Assembly (NCBI GenBank): GCA_041484195.1 | Contig: JBGPHC010000023.1 | Location: 1 to 64,000 of the forward strand | Direction of reading: 5' to 3' | From: PSRI01 sp041484195 | Lineage (GTDB): Bacteria > Bacteroidota > Bacteroidia > Chitinophagales > Chitinophagaceae | Length of the DNA: 64,000 nt | Shown here: positions 1-9,762 of the stretch, piece after piece | Numbering within the stretch: the stretch's first letter is position 1 | Layout of the letters: every line of letters starts with the position of its first letter | The notes under the pieces: model-generated | Databases searched by the model: none | Told to the model about the DNA's origin: nothing | Seen by the model: only the letters and a program-made list of their open reading frames with translations | Program-made: the position numbers and the translations under genes

Positions 1-537
1 CAGGAACCGCAAGGAGCGCAAGGAATACAGGGAATTTTGCGTCCTATGCGAAACCTTTGCGGGCTTTGCGATACAAAAAATAACAACGAGGGAAGTAACG
101 CAAGGAACGCCAGGAACCGCAAGGAGCGCAAGGAATACAGGGAATTTTGCGTCCTTTGCGAAACCTTTGCGGGCTTTGCGATACAAAAAATAACAACGAG
201 GGAGGTAACGCAAGGAACGCCAGGAACTGCCAGGAGCGCAAGGAATACAGAAGATTTTGCGGCCTTTGCGAAACCTTTGCGGGCTTTGCGATACAAAAAA
301 AAATATCTACTCGCCGAAAGGGAAGGAAGTAACGCAAGGAACGCCAGGAACCGCAAGGAGCGCAAGGAATACAGGGAATTTTGCGTCCTATGCGAAACCT
401 TTGCGGGCTTTGCGATACAAAAAATAACAACGAGGGAAGTAACGCAAGGAACGCCAGGAACTGCCAGGAGCGCAAGGAATACAGAAGATTTTGCGTCCTT
501 TGCGAAACCTTTGCGACCCTTGCGATACAAAAACCAG
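1..537 (+). repeat. Tandem array of ~110-bp dispersed repeat, five units (locus 1)
   Basis: Five head-to-tail units begin at about 1, 111, 221, 345 and 455; the first may continue left of the window. Four are 110 bp or cut short, and the third is 124 bp because of an extra linker around 299-325. Each unit has a purine-rich half built from GGAACGC / CGCAAGGA words, a half built from TTTGCG words, then a GATACAAAAAATAACAACGA-type spacer. The two halves are roughly reverse-complementary, so a unit could fold as an imperfect hairpin. Open frames run through both strands only because the unit lacks stop codons. The same unit occurs at 44395-44520 (inverted), 56426-56545 and 60719-61072. Confidence 0.95.
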
Positions 538-555
538 CCATAAATCGCAATTCAA

Positions 556-810
556 ATGAAGTTCTTTCGATCCCCTTTGTCTATTTTGGGATTCATGGTT
601 ACCATCGCATCCCTATTGATGACCGCCGCCATGTGGTTTTGGAATTTCCATCCCACCAATGATTTTTATTTTTCGCTGGCAGGTGGAATTGTCCTCATGC
701 CGGCAGATTATTATTTTATCAGACAAAACCCATCCCTGAGCCTTTGGAAAAAAACCATCCTGCAGTATTTGATTACTTGCCTTGTCCTGATCAGATTCCG
801 TTATCAGTGA
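556..810 (+). CDS. Small membrane protein, unrecognised
   Basis: This is an 84-residue protein with two hydrophobic segments, about residues 7-28 and 38-55, and a short basic C-terminus. I recognise no family. It starts 18 bp after the repeat array and converges on the HEAT-like gene, whose stop is 5 bp from its own. The segment composition looks like real membrane protein rather than chance, but there is no strong ribosome binding site, so its reality is only moderately supported. Confidence 0.45.
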   Translation: MKFFRSPLSILGFMVTIASLLMTAAMWFWNFHPTNDFYFSLAGGIVLMPADYYFIRQNPSLSLWKKTILQYLITCLVLIRFRYQ

Positions 811-814
811 TTGA

Positions 815-1357
815 TTATTTCCCAGGTCTTTGAATGGAATCAATTCCCAATTCTTTAATCACCTTCCTGGCCCTGTTCTTGAAAGCCGCTGTCTGATCCG
901 GCCACTGATCTTCCAGAGTCATTTTTATCTCCGGAATTATTTCGGGATATAGTATGGCAAGGCGCGACAATACCGTCATGGAAAAGACTTTTACGGCCAC
1001 GGCTTCCTGAGGATCACACAAAAGTCTGAAGCAGATATTCATCGTTTCCCCATGGAGAGAAGCAGGAATCTCGACCTTTTGCAGGAATCTTACCGTGTTC
1101 CTTTTGACGGCTTCCGGCAAACCTTGCTTCTTGAGATTCAGGATCATCTTCCGAATATGTTTCTTTATCAGCTCCGGATGGGCTATGACGCAGTAGCTCA
1201 GCGGCCAGGCGGCTCTTTGCACGACTCGGTATTCTTCATTCAGGAATAGTTTCAACAATTCGTCAAATCTATCCTGCTTGTTGCCGATATATCGAACTAT
1301 CGCACCGCATTGCGCCTTGGAAAAGTCGGCTAGAATCGCTCTTTTCAGGTCCATCAT
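815..1357 (-). CDS. HEAT-repeat-like helical protein
   Basis: The product is 180 residues, almost entirely alpha-helical, with leucine-rich helix pairs such as the segment around residues 40-75 (RAAWPLSYCVIAHPELIKKH) that look like HEAT or ARM repeats. There is no signal peptide or membrane segment, so it should be cytoplasmic. HEAT-like proteins of this size usually act as protein-binding scaffolds or regulators; no partner can be named from context. It stands alone between a convergent small gene and a divergent phosphotransferase gene. Confidence 0.7.
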   Translation of the reverse strand: MMDLKRAILADFSKAQCGAIVRYIGNKQDRFDELLKLFLNEEYRVVQRAAWPLSYCVIAHPELIKKHIRKMILNLKKQGLPEAVKRNTVRFLQKVEIPASLHGETMNICFRLLCDPQEAVAVKVFSMTVLSRLAILYPEIIPEIKMTLEDQWPDQTAAFKNRARKVIKELGIDSIQRPGK

Positions 1358-1455
1358 TCTAAATTAGAAAACTTACGAAATCGTTTGTGTGAAATTTTTG
1401 AACAATGACTCAAAACCTAAGCTGGTAGAACCCTTTGCTTTAACTTTATCTGATA

Positions 1456-2511
1456 TTGATGCTGATGCTCCACAAAGTTTTGGAAGAATTTGGTTTTCCT
1501 ACCTCAAATACCCGGGCCCTGCCATTTGGGACCGGCCTGATAAACCATACCTGGAAAATTCAAATCAACGGTGGGGGGCAGACTTTCATATTGCAGCGGA
1601 TCAATGGCAATGTGTTTAAGAATCCCAAGGACATTGCAGGCAATGTGCAGCTCATTGCCGAATATCTTGCAGTCCATTATCCGTCTTATCTTTTTGTCAG
1701 ACCCTTGAAATCAAATCAGGGACAGGACCTGGTATTTGTGCAAGGTGAAGGTTATTTCAGAATGATGCCTTATATTCTCAGATCGCATTCATTGGATGTA
1801 GTGAAGAGTCCTGAGCAGGCATTTGAAGCTGCCAAGCAATTCGGTCGTTTTACGCGTTTGCTCTGCGGATTCGATGTATCGAAATTGAAAGTGACCATCC
1901 CGGATTTTCACAACCTGCCTTTTCGTTACCGATTGTTTGAGGAAAGTACCATTCAGGGTAATCCGGAACGCATCGCTTTGGCAGTGGGAAAATTAGACTT
2001 CATGAAGGAACTCAGTTTCCTTGTGGACCGGTTTTCAAAGATGGAACAGAAGGGTGTTTTCAAATTGAGGGTCACCCATCATGACGCAAAGATCAGCAAT
2101 GTGCTATTTGATAAAGATAACCACGGTCTTTGTGTGATCGATCTCGACACCGTTATGCCTGGTTATTTTATCAGCGATGTGGGTGACATGATGCGCACCT
2201 ACCTGTCTCCTGTAAGCGAAGAAGAAAGGGACTTTTCAAAAATCTTGGTCAGAGAAGAATATTATAAGGCCATCGTGAAAGGATATCTCAGCGAAATGAA
2301 AGGTGAGTTATCTGAGGAAGAAGAGAAATGTTTTTTCGATGCCGGATGCTTTCTTATTTATATGCAGGCCCTAAGGTTCATGACGGATTATCTCAACAAT
2401 GACAGGTACTATGGAGCCAAAGGCGAGGGTCAGAATTTTCATCGCGCATGTAACCAGCTTGTATTGCTCAAGCGACTGCTTGAACGGGAAAACCAATTGC
2501 GTGCAATTTGA
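1456..2511 (+). CDS. Phosphotransferase of the APH fold (N-acetylhexosamine kinase-like)
   Basis: A 351-residue cytoplasmic enzyme of the aminoglycoside phosphotransferase/choline kinase fold. The catalytic loop reads HHDAKISN (H208-N215), giving Asp210 and Asn215, followed by the metal-binding IDLDT (Asp229/Asp231). An N-terminal glycine-rich segment (FGTGLINHTW) fits the nucleotide loop. Bacteroidota proteins of this type resemble NahK-like kinases that phosphorylate N-acetylhexosamines at C1, and are often mis-named as resistance genes. I infer a sugar kinase rather than antibiotic resistance. Three ATGs or near-ATGs lie at the start (1456, 1459, 1465), so the exact first residue is uncertain; in-frame stops upstream exclude a longer form. 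Confidence 0.8.
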   Translation: MMLMLHKVLEEFGFPTSNTRALPFGTGLINHTWKIQINGGGQTFILQRINGNVFKNPKDIAGNVQLIAEYLAVHYPSYLFVRPLKSNQGQDLVFVQGEGYFRMMPYILRSHSLDVVKSPEQAFEAAKQFGRFTRLLCGFDVSKLKVTIPDFHNLPFRYRLFEESTIQGNPERIALAVGKLDFMKELSFLVDRFSKMEQKGVFKLRVTHHDAKISNVLFDKDNHGLCVIDLDTVMPGYFISDVGDMMRTYLSPVSEEERDFSKILVREEYYKAIVKGYLSEMKGELSEEEEKCFFDAGCFLIYMQALRFMTDYLNNDRYYGAKGEGQNFHRACNQLVLLKRLLERENQLRAI

Positions 2512-2604
2512 CTGAATGAGAAACCTTAGATATGTCAAAGACGGGTAAGACACCTGCCTTTTTTCTTTCCCAATGTATAACCTTGACATGGCAAGTGCCA
2601 ATTG

Positions 2605-4050
2605 CTAGGGGATGGGTTTTGCAGGGGCCTGTCTCACAATGGCAGTATCCGTTGACAGGAATGGCACTGAATAACCACCGGAATCTAATTTTGCTTTAGG
2701 GAATGCCTTGAACAGGGACTCCCAATCATTCCTGCCAATGCGGGTCTGGTAGAGGTAGATGGAATGGAGTTTGAGTAAACCCTTGATTGCGATCAGTCCA
2801 TGGGCAGTCACTGCTGTACCCACCAGATTCAGGTATTGCAGGCTATCCAGACCCTGTACCTGGCTCAATGCCTGGTCATTGATTCCCGTATGGTCCAGGC
2901 TAAGTCTGGTCAATGCCTTGAGTCTGCCTATTGAACGCATACCCTTCTCCGTTAGATTGATATTGCCCATTTTCAGCCATATCAATTGTCTGGCCAGTGG
3001 TTCCAACATAGAAGCCAACTGGTCTCCGCTCAGGCCATACTGCTGACCGGAAATAATATTGACGGAAAGATAATTGCTTCCTGCTCCCACGGGCAGGATC
3101 ACGACTCCCGATTCCCTCAACTTCGCCAGGACTGAATCCGACGCTGCTTCCACGTGTGCGGTTGGTACTTCCGGATTTGATTTAGGACCGTTATCCGCTG
3201 ACTGGAGGCTCAACAGAATTTGTTTCATTTTCTCCGGTTGATTGAAGTCCTTCACTTTTTTATCGAAACTGGTACCCGAACTGATCCACCAGTGAATAAT
3301 CGCAATTTCTGCTTCGGATGGCTGAGGTTTGCCCTTGGGAGGCATATGGTGTTCTTCCAGCGGATCCATCATCAGCCGCTTATAGAGTTCACTTTTTTCA
3401 ATGTAGCCGTTTCCGAGTATCTCTCCATCTTTTCCACCTTTGACGATCCATTCCCGGGTATCAAGACGAAGTCCTCCTTTTTGCTTTACCGAACTGTGGC
3501 ATTTGTAGCATTTGTTTTGCAGAAGTGGCTGAATAATATCGTCATAAACTTTTGCTTCCTGCACATTGGGAATGATTTTCCTTTTGGCCATAGGAATTGA
3601 ATCCCCAAAAATTTTCTTTAAGGGTTCTGTCAAAAAACCTTCTCCATGTGTAAGGGTTCCTCCCAGATGCCCGGTTATGAAAATAATGATGAGGAGTATG
3701 CCGGAAAAACCAAAAGCCAGCTTCTTCTGTCCTTGAAATGAATTGGGAAAACTGAACAGGACATAGCAGAAGGATGAAACCATCGCCACCGATAATCCCA
3801 TCCATTTGTGCCAGAACACGGTCTGTTCATCGTAATCCCCATTTGAGGCCAGGAACAATCCGCTGACGCAGGAAACTATGGCACTGATGGCTCCCAGCAA
3901 GAGTGCGATCCTGACCGCAGGAACCAGGGATGAATATTTTTGCATGCGGCTCAGCCAGAGGAGGAGGAGCGCAAAAAGCAATATTCCAATCGGCAAATGA
4001 ACGAGTACGGGATGAAATCTTCCGATGAATTCGGTAATATCGAGTGGCAC
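2605..4050 (-). CDS. Membrane cytochrome c: DUF2231-like + PSCyt1 haem domain + leucine-rich repeats
   Basis: The 481-residue protein has three parts. Residues 1-135 form a four-helix membrane domain of DUF2231 type with conserved histidines (HPVLVHLPIG, TGHLGGTLTHG). Residues about 165-265 form a planctomycete-type cytochrome c domain with haem motif CYKCH (Cys181, Cys184, His185) and a distal HHMPP motif that may supply the Met ligand. Residues about 330-460 are leucine-rich repeats. This layout is known in Bacteroidota and Planctomycetota proteins of unproven function; a membrane-attached electron carrier is inferred. Translation starts at GTG. It leads the group of exported haem and DUF1501 proteins that follows on the same strand. 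Confidence 0.85.
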   Translation of the reverse strand: MPLDITEFIGRFHPVLVHLPIGILLFALLLLWLSRMQKYSSLVPAVRIALLLGAISAIVSCVSGLFLASNGDYDEQTVFWHKWMGLSVAMVSSFCYVLFSFPNSFQGQKKLAFGFSGILLIIIFITGHLGGTLTHGEGFLTEPLKKIFGDSIPMAKRKIIPNVQEAKVYDDIIQPLLQNKCYKCHSSVKQKGGLRLDTREWIVKGGKDGEILGNGYIEKSELYKRLMMDPLEEHHMPPKGKPQPSEAEIAIIHWWISSGTSFDKKVKDFNQPEKMKQILLSLQSADNGPKSNPEVPTAHVEAASDSVLAKLRESGVVILPVGAGSNYLSVNIISGQQYGLSGDQLASMLEPLARQLIWLKMGNINLTEKGMRSIGRLKALTRLSLDHTGINDQALSQVQGLDSLQYLNLVGTAVTAHGLIAIKGLLKLHSIYLYQTRIGRNDWESLFKAFPKAKLDSGGYSVPFLSTDTAIVRQAPAKPIP

Positions 4051-4238
4051 TGTATAGATTTATTTTAGTTCGATAGTTTCTTTGATACGGTCGTCACAAG
4101 TCTGTTCAAATGCGGTAAATTATGCAAAATTCTAAATTGCATGACTGATGTTTTTTTGAGAATCAGGATTTGGGAAAGGTTTATGAATGATGAAAGAGGA
4201 ATCCAGGACAGCATTAATTCGCGGGAATGCATACTCAC

Positions 4239-5174
4239 CTAACCACGGGCATATCTCTTCCTGAGTAAATTCAGGGTAGAAACATTAATGCCCCATTGAT
4301 CCGAAAGAGCCTGCCTGGTATAGGGCAGCGTTGGCATGTAGTCAGGAGGGCCATATTCTGTAAGTATGGTAAGGCGTGGGGCTCCATTCTTAATCTTCAA
4401 TTCCACCACCTTATCCCACCATTCCAGGTGCCTGTTTAATGCAGCTTCCCATTCGGGCGCCCTGGGGTCATTCACCTGTGGCCCTTCGGGGTGACCCACA
4501 CGGGCATGGATATGGTCCACTCTCGCCAGGGTGAGCTGAACTGTTTCCTCCTGGTCATGCAAGAGGGACTCATGCACGTTGCACCAATGAGAAACATCAA
4601 AGGTCACCCGAAGATCCGGGATTTTTTCAATGTATTGCCTGGCAATAGGCGCAGCAAACAAGAGTCTCGACCTATGCGTCTCATGGCAGATCGTGATGCC
4701 TGTATCTGTGGACAATTTGGTGGTGAGATCAATAAATGATTTACCCTGGTCAAATGAAAAATAATCTCGCCCTGAATGACAATTAATATACAATGGCTTT
4801 TGAGACTGCTGGGTGGCTGCCGCCGTAACCATATCCCGGAACTGCCCTAAATGGATCGTGTAGTTACTGTCTGATCCTCCGCAAAGAAATCCAATATCCA
4901 ATTGATATTTTTTCAACGCGACGAATAATTCATCCTGGGACTTCTTTTCCGTGGGCCACCATATTTCTATTCCATCATATCCTTCATGTTTCACTTTGGC
5001 GCAAAACTCGTCCATGGTTCCGTTGAATCCCCAATTCGTGGCCATGATCTTCAGGGTGAAATTAGCCGGGATCGGGAATGGAATTTTTTTCATAAATAAT
5101 TGTTCGAATGGGGTCATGAAAACGCTGCCCAGGGCGGCAGTCGACGAAAGGAATTTTCTTCTGTTTAAGGGCAT
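4239..5174 (-). CDS. Exported sugar phosphate isomerase/epimerase-like TIM-barrel protein
   Basis: A 311-residue protein of the xylose isomerase-like/AP endonuclease 2 superfamily. The N-terminus carries a twin-arginine-like signal (NRRKFLSSTAALG), so it probably acts outside the cytoplasm. Metal-binding and catalytic positions of the fold are visible: Glu in DGIEIWW, Glu/His in CHETHRSR, Asp/His in FDVSHW and Glu in LTEYGPP near the C-terminus. Related proteins isomerise or epimerise sugars or cyclitols, but the substrate is unknown. It lies 116 bp before the DUF1501 gene's end and belongs to the same minus-strand group, which suggests a role in periplasmic carbohydrate processing. Confidence 0.85.
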   Translation of the reverse strand: MPLNRRKFLSSTAALGSVFMTPFEQLFMKKIPFPIPANFTLKIMATNWGFNGTMDEFCAKVKHEGYDGIEIWWPTEKKSQDELFVALKKYQLDIGFLCGGSDSNYTIHLGQFRDMVTAAATQQSQKPLYINCHSGRDYFSFDQGKSFIDLTTKLSTDTGITICHETHRSRLLFAAPIARQYIEKIPDLRVTFDVSHWCNVHESLLHDQEETVQLTLARVDHIHARVGHPEGPQVNDPRAPEWEAALNRHLEWWDKVVELKIKNGAPRLTILTEYGPPDYMPTLPYTRQALSDQWGINVSTLNLLRKRYARG

Positions 5175-5290
5175 TGGCTGGTATTAATTTTCAACTGAAT
5201 TTATTTTTATTCTTTGAGATATGAATCCCGGATCATATTTATTCTACATGCCAGATGACAGGAGTCAGCAGGATGATCTCAAACAATGCA

Positions 5291-6805
5291 TCAGGCAAGG
5301 ATCTCATTGATCACTCTGCCACGTACATCAGTCAGCCTGAATGGCCTTCCCAGGAAATTATAAGTAAATTTCTCATGGTCAAAGCCCAATTGGTTCAAAA
5401 CGGTAGCCTGGATATCAAATGGGCTGACCTTGCCGCTGATCGCCGAATACCCAATCTCATCCGTTTCACCGAAACTGAATCCCTGCTTTATTCCGCCCCC
5501 TGCCATCCAGATTGTAAATGCTTCTGTGTGATGGTCTCTTCCTTTGAATGGATTCGGTTTTCCTTCGCGGTTTTCCTGCATCGGGGTCCTGCCAAATTCA
5601 CCACCCCAAATAACCAATGTCTCATCCAATAATCCCCGTTGTTTCAAATCCAGCAGCAGGGCGGTCATGGCCTTGTCAACGCTCCGGCATTTATTGATGA
5701 ATCCAATATCAATGGCGAGATTCGCGTCTGATCCATGACTGTCCCAACCCCAATCAAACAACTGCACAAACCGAACTCCTTTTTCCACTAATTTCCTGGC
5801 CAGTAGAACATTATTTGCAAAACAGGCTTTATTGGGTTGCGTTCCATACATCTCATGAATATAATCCGGTTCGTCATTTATATTCATGGCATCTGGTACA
5901 GAAGTCTGCATTTTGAATGCCATTTCATATTGCGAAATCCTGGAAAGGATTTCAGGGTCCTTGAATTCCTCGTAAGAAATGCGGTTCACTTCATTGATGG
6001 CGTCAATAGATGCCTTACGCAAATCCCGATCCATTCCACGGGGATCCTTGATGAATAAGACAGGATCACCCTCTGAACGGCATTGCACTCCCTGGTAAAC
6101 CGAAGGCAGAAAACCGCTGCCCCATACACTCTTGCCGGCATCGGGAAATTTTCCGCCGGAAGTGAGCACTACAAATCCCGGAAGATTACTGTTCTCCGTT
6201 CCTAATCCATAAGTTACCCATGCGCCCATACTGGGTCGGCCAAGCCTGGGGCCGCCGGTATGCATCAGCAGTTGTGCGGGAGCGTGATTGAACTGATCCG
6301 TTTGAACAGCTTTCAGAAAACTCACTTCATCAGCCACCGTTGCAAAATGAGGGAGATGGTCAGATACCCAGGCGCCACTATGACCTCTTTGCTGGAATTT
6401 CGCCTGAGGCCCCAGCATCTTAGGCACACCACGGATGAATGCAAATCTCTTTCCTTCCAAGAGTGATTGCGGACAATCCTGTCCATCTAATTTCATCAGG
6501 GCCGGCTTATAGTCAAATAATTCCAGTTGCGAGGGTGCGCCCGCCATGTGCAGGTAAATTATCGATTTGGCCTTGCCGGGGAACATGGGCAATTTGGGTG
6601 CAAGGGGATGGGCACTGTCGAAGACATTATTCGCAGTTGCTGATTTTGAACCCAGCCAGTCACAGCCGGTGAGGAATGAACCCAGGGCCATGGCGCCGAG
6701 ACCTGTGACGCTGTCCTTGAGAAAATGCCTGCGCGTTACCCAACGAAGTGTTTCCATCCTCGCTTCGTTAAATAGTGCCTGGTTATGTATTTCTTTTCTG
6801 GTCAT
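5291..6805 (-). CDS. DUF1501 family Tat lipoprotein
   Basis: About 504 residues from the preferred ATG at 6805; the longer form would need a TTG at 6850. The N-terminus has a twin-arginine motif (TRRHFLKD) followed by a hydrophobic stretch and a lipobox ending LTGC, so a Tat-exported lipoprotein is predicted. The rest matches the DUF1501 family, which has an alkaline phosphatase/sulfatase-like fold and carries motifs such as the GGEFGRTP loop and GRDHH. The family is a constant neighbour of PSD1/DUF1549/DUF1553 cytochromes in Planctomycetota, Verrucomicrobiota and Bacteroidota. That partner lies 72 bp upstream here. The activity is unproven. Confidence 0.9.
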   Translation of the reverse strand: MTRKEIHNQALFNEARMETLRWVTRRHFLKDSVTGLGAMALGSFLTGCDWLGSKSATANNVFDSAHPLAPKLPMFPGKAKSIIYLHMAGAPSQLELFDYKPALMKLDGQDCPQSLLEGKRFAFIRGVPKMLGPQAKFQQRGHSGAWVSDHLPHFATVADEVSFLKAVQTDQFNHAPAQLLMHTGGPRLGRPSMGAWVTYGLGTENSNLPGFVVLTSGGKFPDAGKSVWGSGFLPSVYQGVQCRSEGDPVLFIKDPRGMDRDLRKASIDAINEVNRISYEEFKDPEILSRISQYEMAFKMQTSVPDAMNINDEPDYIHEMYGTQPNKACFANNVLLARKLVEKGVRFVQLFDWGWDSHGSDANLAIDIGFINKCRSVDKAMTALLLDLKQRGLLDETLVIWGGEFGRTPMQENREGKPNPFKGRDHHTEAFTIWMAGGGIKQGFSFGETDEIGYSAISGKVSPFDIQATVLNQLGFDHEKFTYNFLGRPFRLTDVRGRVINEILA

Positions 6806-6877
6806 CGCATGTATTGATCTTGAATAGAATTTTTCAAATCGGATATTCAATTTCTAAATTGAATCTTCATCCCGGAT

Positions 6878-9646
6878 TCAATTCTTGGTAACAAATTCAT
6901 CTAGGTTCAGCATGGCATTGGCCACTACCACCAGGGCCGCAGTCTCCGGCTTATTATGTTCATTATCTACCCCCACCATTTCGCAGGTGCCGGATTTATC
7001 AGATTTAAATTTCTGCAAGGCCTTTTCATACAGGTTTTGCAGTACGGCCAGCTTTTGAGGGGCAATCGGTTGGTACATCGCCAATTCATATCCTCTGCTG
7101 ATCTGGTTTTTCACTTCAAGGCCTCCTTCTCTCTGCATACGATAGGCGAAGTAGCGTGAGGCTTCGATATAAACAGAATCATTCAGCGTAACCAATGCCT
7201 GAAGCGGCGTATTCGTTCTAATGCGGCGGGCAGTACACACTTCGCGGGCAGCGCCGTCAAAATTCATCATGGAAGGGTAGGGAGCCGTTCGTTTCCAATA
7301 GGTATAAATGGCTCTCCGATATTGATCTTCTCCAGTGCTCTTCTCCCAGGTGGCCCCATTCCAGGGTGAAAGCCAGATGCCGCCGGGTTGATAGGGCATC
7401 ACGCTCGGACCAAACATTTTCCTGCTCAGCAAACCACTTACGGCCAGGGCCTGGTCCCGGATTTGTTCCCCGGAGAGTCTCGCCCTTGGACCTCTTGCAT
7501 AGAATTTATTGAAAGGATCTTTTTCCAGGACTTTCACCGCCACTTTCGAATCCTGTCGGTATGTGGCCGACAGGACAATTTCCTTTAAGAGTTTTTTCAG
7601 GCTCCAATGATAATCATGCATCAATCGCCAGGACAACCAATCCAATAATTCCCGGTGTGTTGGAGGTATGCCCTGTGTGCCCAGATCTTCGAGTGTTTCG
7701 GCAATGCCCTGTCCGAATAATTGTTCCCAAATGCGATTAACGATGGTTCTTGAAGTAAGCGGATTTTCAGCACTGGTCATCCATTCTGCAAGACCCAGCC
7801 TGTTACGCGGAGCGTTTTTTGGAAATGGATTCAGGGAATGAGGCACATCCGGCTGCACTTCTTCGCCTTTCACCAGCCAGTTTCCTCTGTCAAAAACATG
7901 GGTCTTGCGAAACATATCGTTGGGATTGTCCATGGCAATGGGCGTCGTGACCACTTTTTCTGAATTGATGAGGTCCCAGAAATACTTATAAGCGCTGTCA
8001 TAGCCCGGTTTTCCCTTTCCGGGGAAGGGCTGCGTGAAATAAAACCAGTCGAATTGCATCCCATTGTCTCCGGGTTTCTTAAGATGCGGATTCGTGTAGC
8101 TGAACCAAAGATCATGAACGCCGTCCGCTTTTGGAATATCCAGAGTCGCAATTTTCCAGGCGCCCTTGGTATTGGCCGCAACCATTGATTTTAGTACCGG
8201 CCCATCGGGTTTGTCAAGATGGATGGTCCAATTTCCATCGGCCAGCCAACTTACATACCGGAATATTAATTCATTTCTATTCTCGAGATCAACATTTTTT
8301 AGTCTGCAACTGGCATGATTTCGGAAGATGAGCCATTTGGTGTCTGCCAATTCACTGTTTGTAAATTGATCTGCCAAAAGCGAATTGATGGCAGGTTCCC
8401 AGGTCTTCACAAATCTTGCAATCTCATCGGCCCTTTCTTTAATTGTATGATGGGAGAGCCAGGATTTCAGTTTTTGAAGTTTGATACTGTCTTCCTTATT
8501 GTATTCGCGCAGGAGTGGGTAATCCGCAAAACTGTCTTCATCACGCATATTATTGAAGAAGGCCATGAATTTGTAATATTCTTCATGCCGGAAAGGATCG
8601 TAGGGATGACTATGACATTGTACACAGGAAAAAGTTGTTCCCATCAATCCTTCCCAGGTGGTATTGACCCTGTCAATTACGGCTGCGGTTCGGAATTCTT
8701 CATTGTCGGTCCCGCCTTCATCATTTGTCATAGTATTTCGGTGAAAGGCACTCGCAATAAATTCTTCATCGTCAGGGTTGGGAACAAGGTCGCCCGCAAG
8801 TTGCAATGTCAGGAACTGATCGTATGGAAGGTCTTCGTTAAAAGCCTTGATCAGCCAGTCGCGGTACCTCCAGATGGACCTGGAATCATCTCTTTCATAA
8901 CCCTTGGTATCTGCATACCTCGCAAGGTCCAGCCACATGGCTGTCCATCGCTCGCCGTATTGTGGAGAAGCAAGCAGTGAATCTACCAATTGTTCATAGG
9001 CGCGCTGGCTCGTGTCGGCCAGGAATTTTGCAGATAAAGATGTAGGCGCCGGAACTCCTGTCAGGTCCAGACTAAGTCTTCTCAAGATTGTGCGTTTGTC
9101 CGCTTCCGGGGAAGGTTCTAAATCTTCTTCGCGGAGCTTATCATGTATGAAATAATCAATTTCATTTTTTTCCCAAATAGGTTTTCGCGGGCTGAACCAA
9201 CCCAGAAATCCTGATTTTGCAGTAGGAACTTCCACCTGTTTAACTGGCAGGTATGCCCAATGATCTCCCCATTGAGCGCCTTCTTTGATCCACTGTCTAA
9301 GGATGTCGATATCTTCTGCTGAAAGAGGAGGATGTTTATAAGGCATTCTTTCCTCCGGGTCTTTAAGAGTCAGTCTCCTGATCATTTCGCTGTGTTCAGG
9401 ATCGCCCGGAATAATGGCGGGTTTGCCACTTTCATTTTTGGCAAGAGCGTCAGCCCGGAACAAGAGGCTGAAGCCGGATTTTCTTCTTACGCCTCCATGG
9501 CAGGTGATGCAATTCTTATTGATGATGGGCTTGACGTCGGTGATGTATTCAATCTTCCTGTGCCCAATGAGGCTGGTGCCTACAATCAGTGCAAGTAACA
9601 AAACGCCGGTGGCCAGGAGGACTTTCTTATTCAGTAGGAATCTCAT
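6878..9646 (-). CDS. PSD1 / planctomycete cytochrome c protein (DUF1549-DUF1553)
   Basis: A 922-residue exported protein. A single N-terminal hydrophobic segment (residues 8-26) is followed by a PSCyt1 domain with haem motif CITCH (residues 46-50). DUF1549 starts near residue 165 (RRLSLDLTGVP) and contains a second CxxCH (CVQCHSHPYDP). DUF1553 lies in the C-terminal half (TIVNRIWEQLFG; TNTPLQALVTLND). Such proteins pair with DUF1501 proteins and are presumed to act in periplasmic redox chemistry on polysaccharides; no member's reaction is firmly established. A carbohydrate-binding-like insert seems to sit around residues 450-560. It is probably co-transcribed with the DUF1501 gene. Confidence 0.9.
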   Translation of the reverse strand: MRFLLNKKVLLATGVLLLALIVGTSLIGHRKIEYITDVKPIINKNCITCHGGVRRKSGFSLLFRADALAKNESGKPAIIPGDPEHSEMIRRLTLKDPEERMPYKHPPLSAEDIDILRQWIKEGAQWGDHWAYLPVKQVEVPTAKSGFLGWFSPRKPIWEKNEIDYFIHDKLREEDLEPSPEADKRTILRRLSLDLTGVPAPTSLSAKFLADTSQRAYEQLVDSLLASPQYGERWTAMWLDLARYADTKGYERDDSRSIWRYRDWLIKAFNEDLPYDQFLTLQLAGDLVPNPDDEEFIASAFHRNTMTNDEGGTDNEEFRTAAVIDRVNTTWEGLMGTTFSCVQCHSHPYDPFRHEEYYKFMAFFNNMRDEDSFADYPLLREYNKEDSIKLQKLKSWLSHHTIKERADEIARFVKTWEPAINSLLADQFTNSELADTKWLIFRNHASCRLKNVDLENRNELIFRYVSWLADGNWTIHLDKPDGPVLKSMVAANTKGAWKIATLDIPKADGVHDLWFSYTNPHLKKPGDNGMQFDWFYFTQPFPGKGKPGYDSAYKYFWDLINSEKVVTTPIAMDNPNDMFRKTHVFDRGNWLVKGEEVQPDVPHSLNPFPKNAPRNRLGLAEWMTSAENPLTSRTIVNRIWEQLFGQGIAETLEDLGTQGIPPTHRELLDWLSWRLMHDYHWSLKKLLKEIVLSATYRQDSKVAVKVLEKDPFNKFYARGPRARLSGEQIRDQALAVSGLLSRKMFGPSVMPYQPGGIWLSPWNGATWEKSTGEDQYRRAIYTYWKRTAPYPSMMNFDGAAREVCTARRIRTNTPLQALVTLNDSVYIEASRYFAYRMQREGGLEVKNQISRGYELAMYQPIAPQKLAVLQNLYEKALQKFKSDKSGTCEMVGVDNEHNKPETAALVVVANAMLNLDEFVTKN

Positions 9647-9762
9647 TGCAGGTTATCTGTCGCTTTTACGCTTAAATTTAGTCAAATTCTTTCGTATGTC
9701 CGAACCTAAGAAATTAGATTTTAAAGACAGATGAAATTCATGACAAATTGTTGAGTTGCTCA

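Noticed and set aside
1..540. CRISPR-like array and overlapping open frames on both strands
   Set aside because: The units follow each other directly without unique spacers and are far longer than CRISPR repeats. The open frames exist on both strands at once and recur only with the repeat, so they are not genes.
613..843. 76-codon minus-strand frame
   Set aside because: It overlaps the better-supported small membrane gene and the end of the HEAT-like gene and has no recognisable product.
1456..2511. Aminoglycoside resistance gene
   Set aside because: The fold is shared, but the protein resembles Bacteroidota sugar kinases of the same superfamily and has no resistance context.
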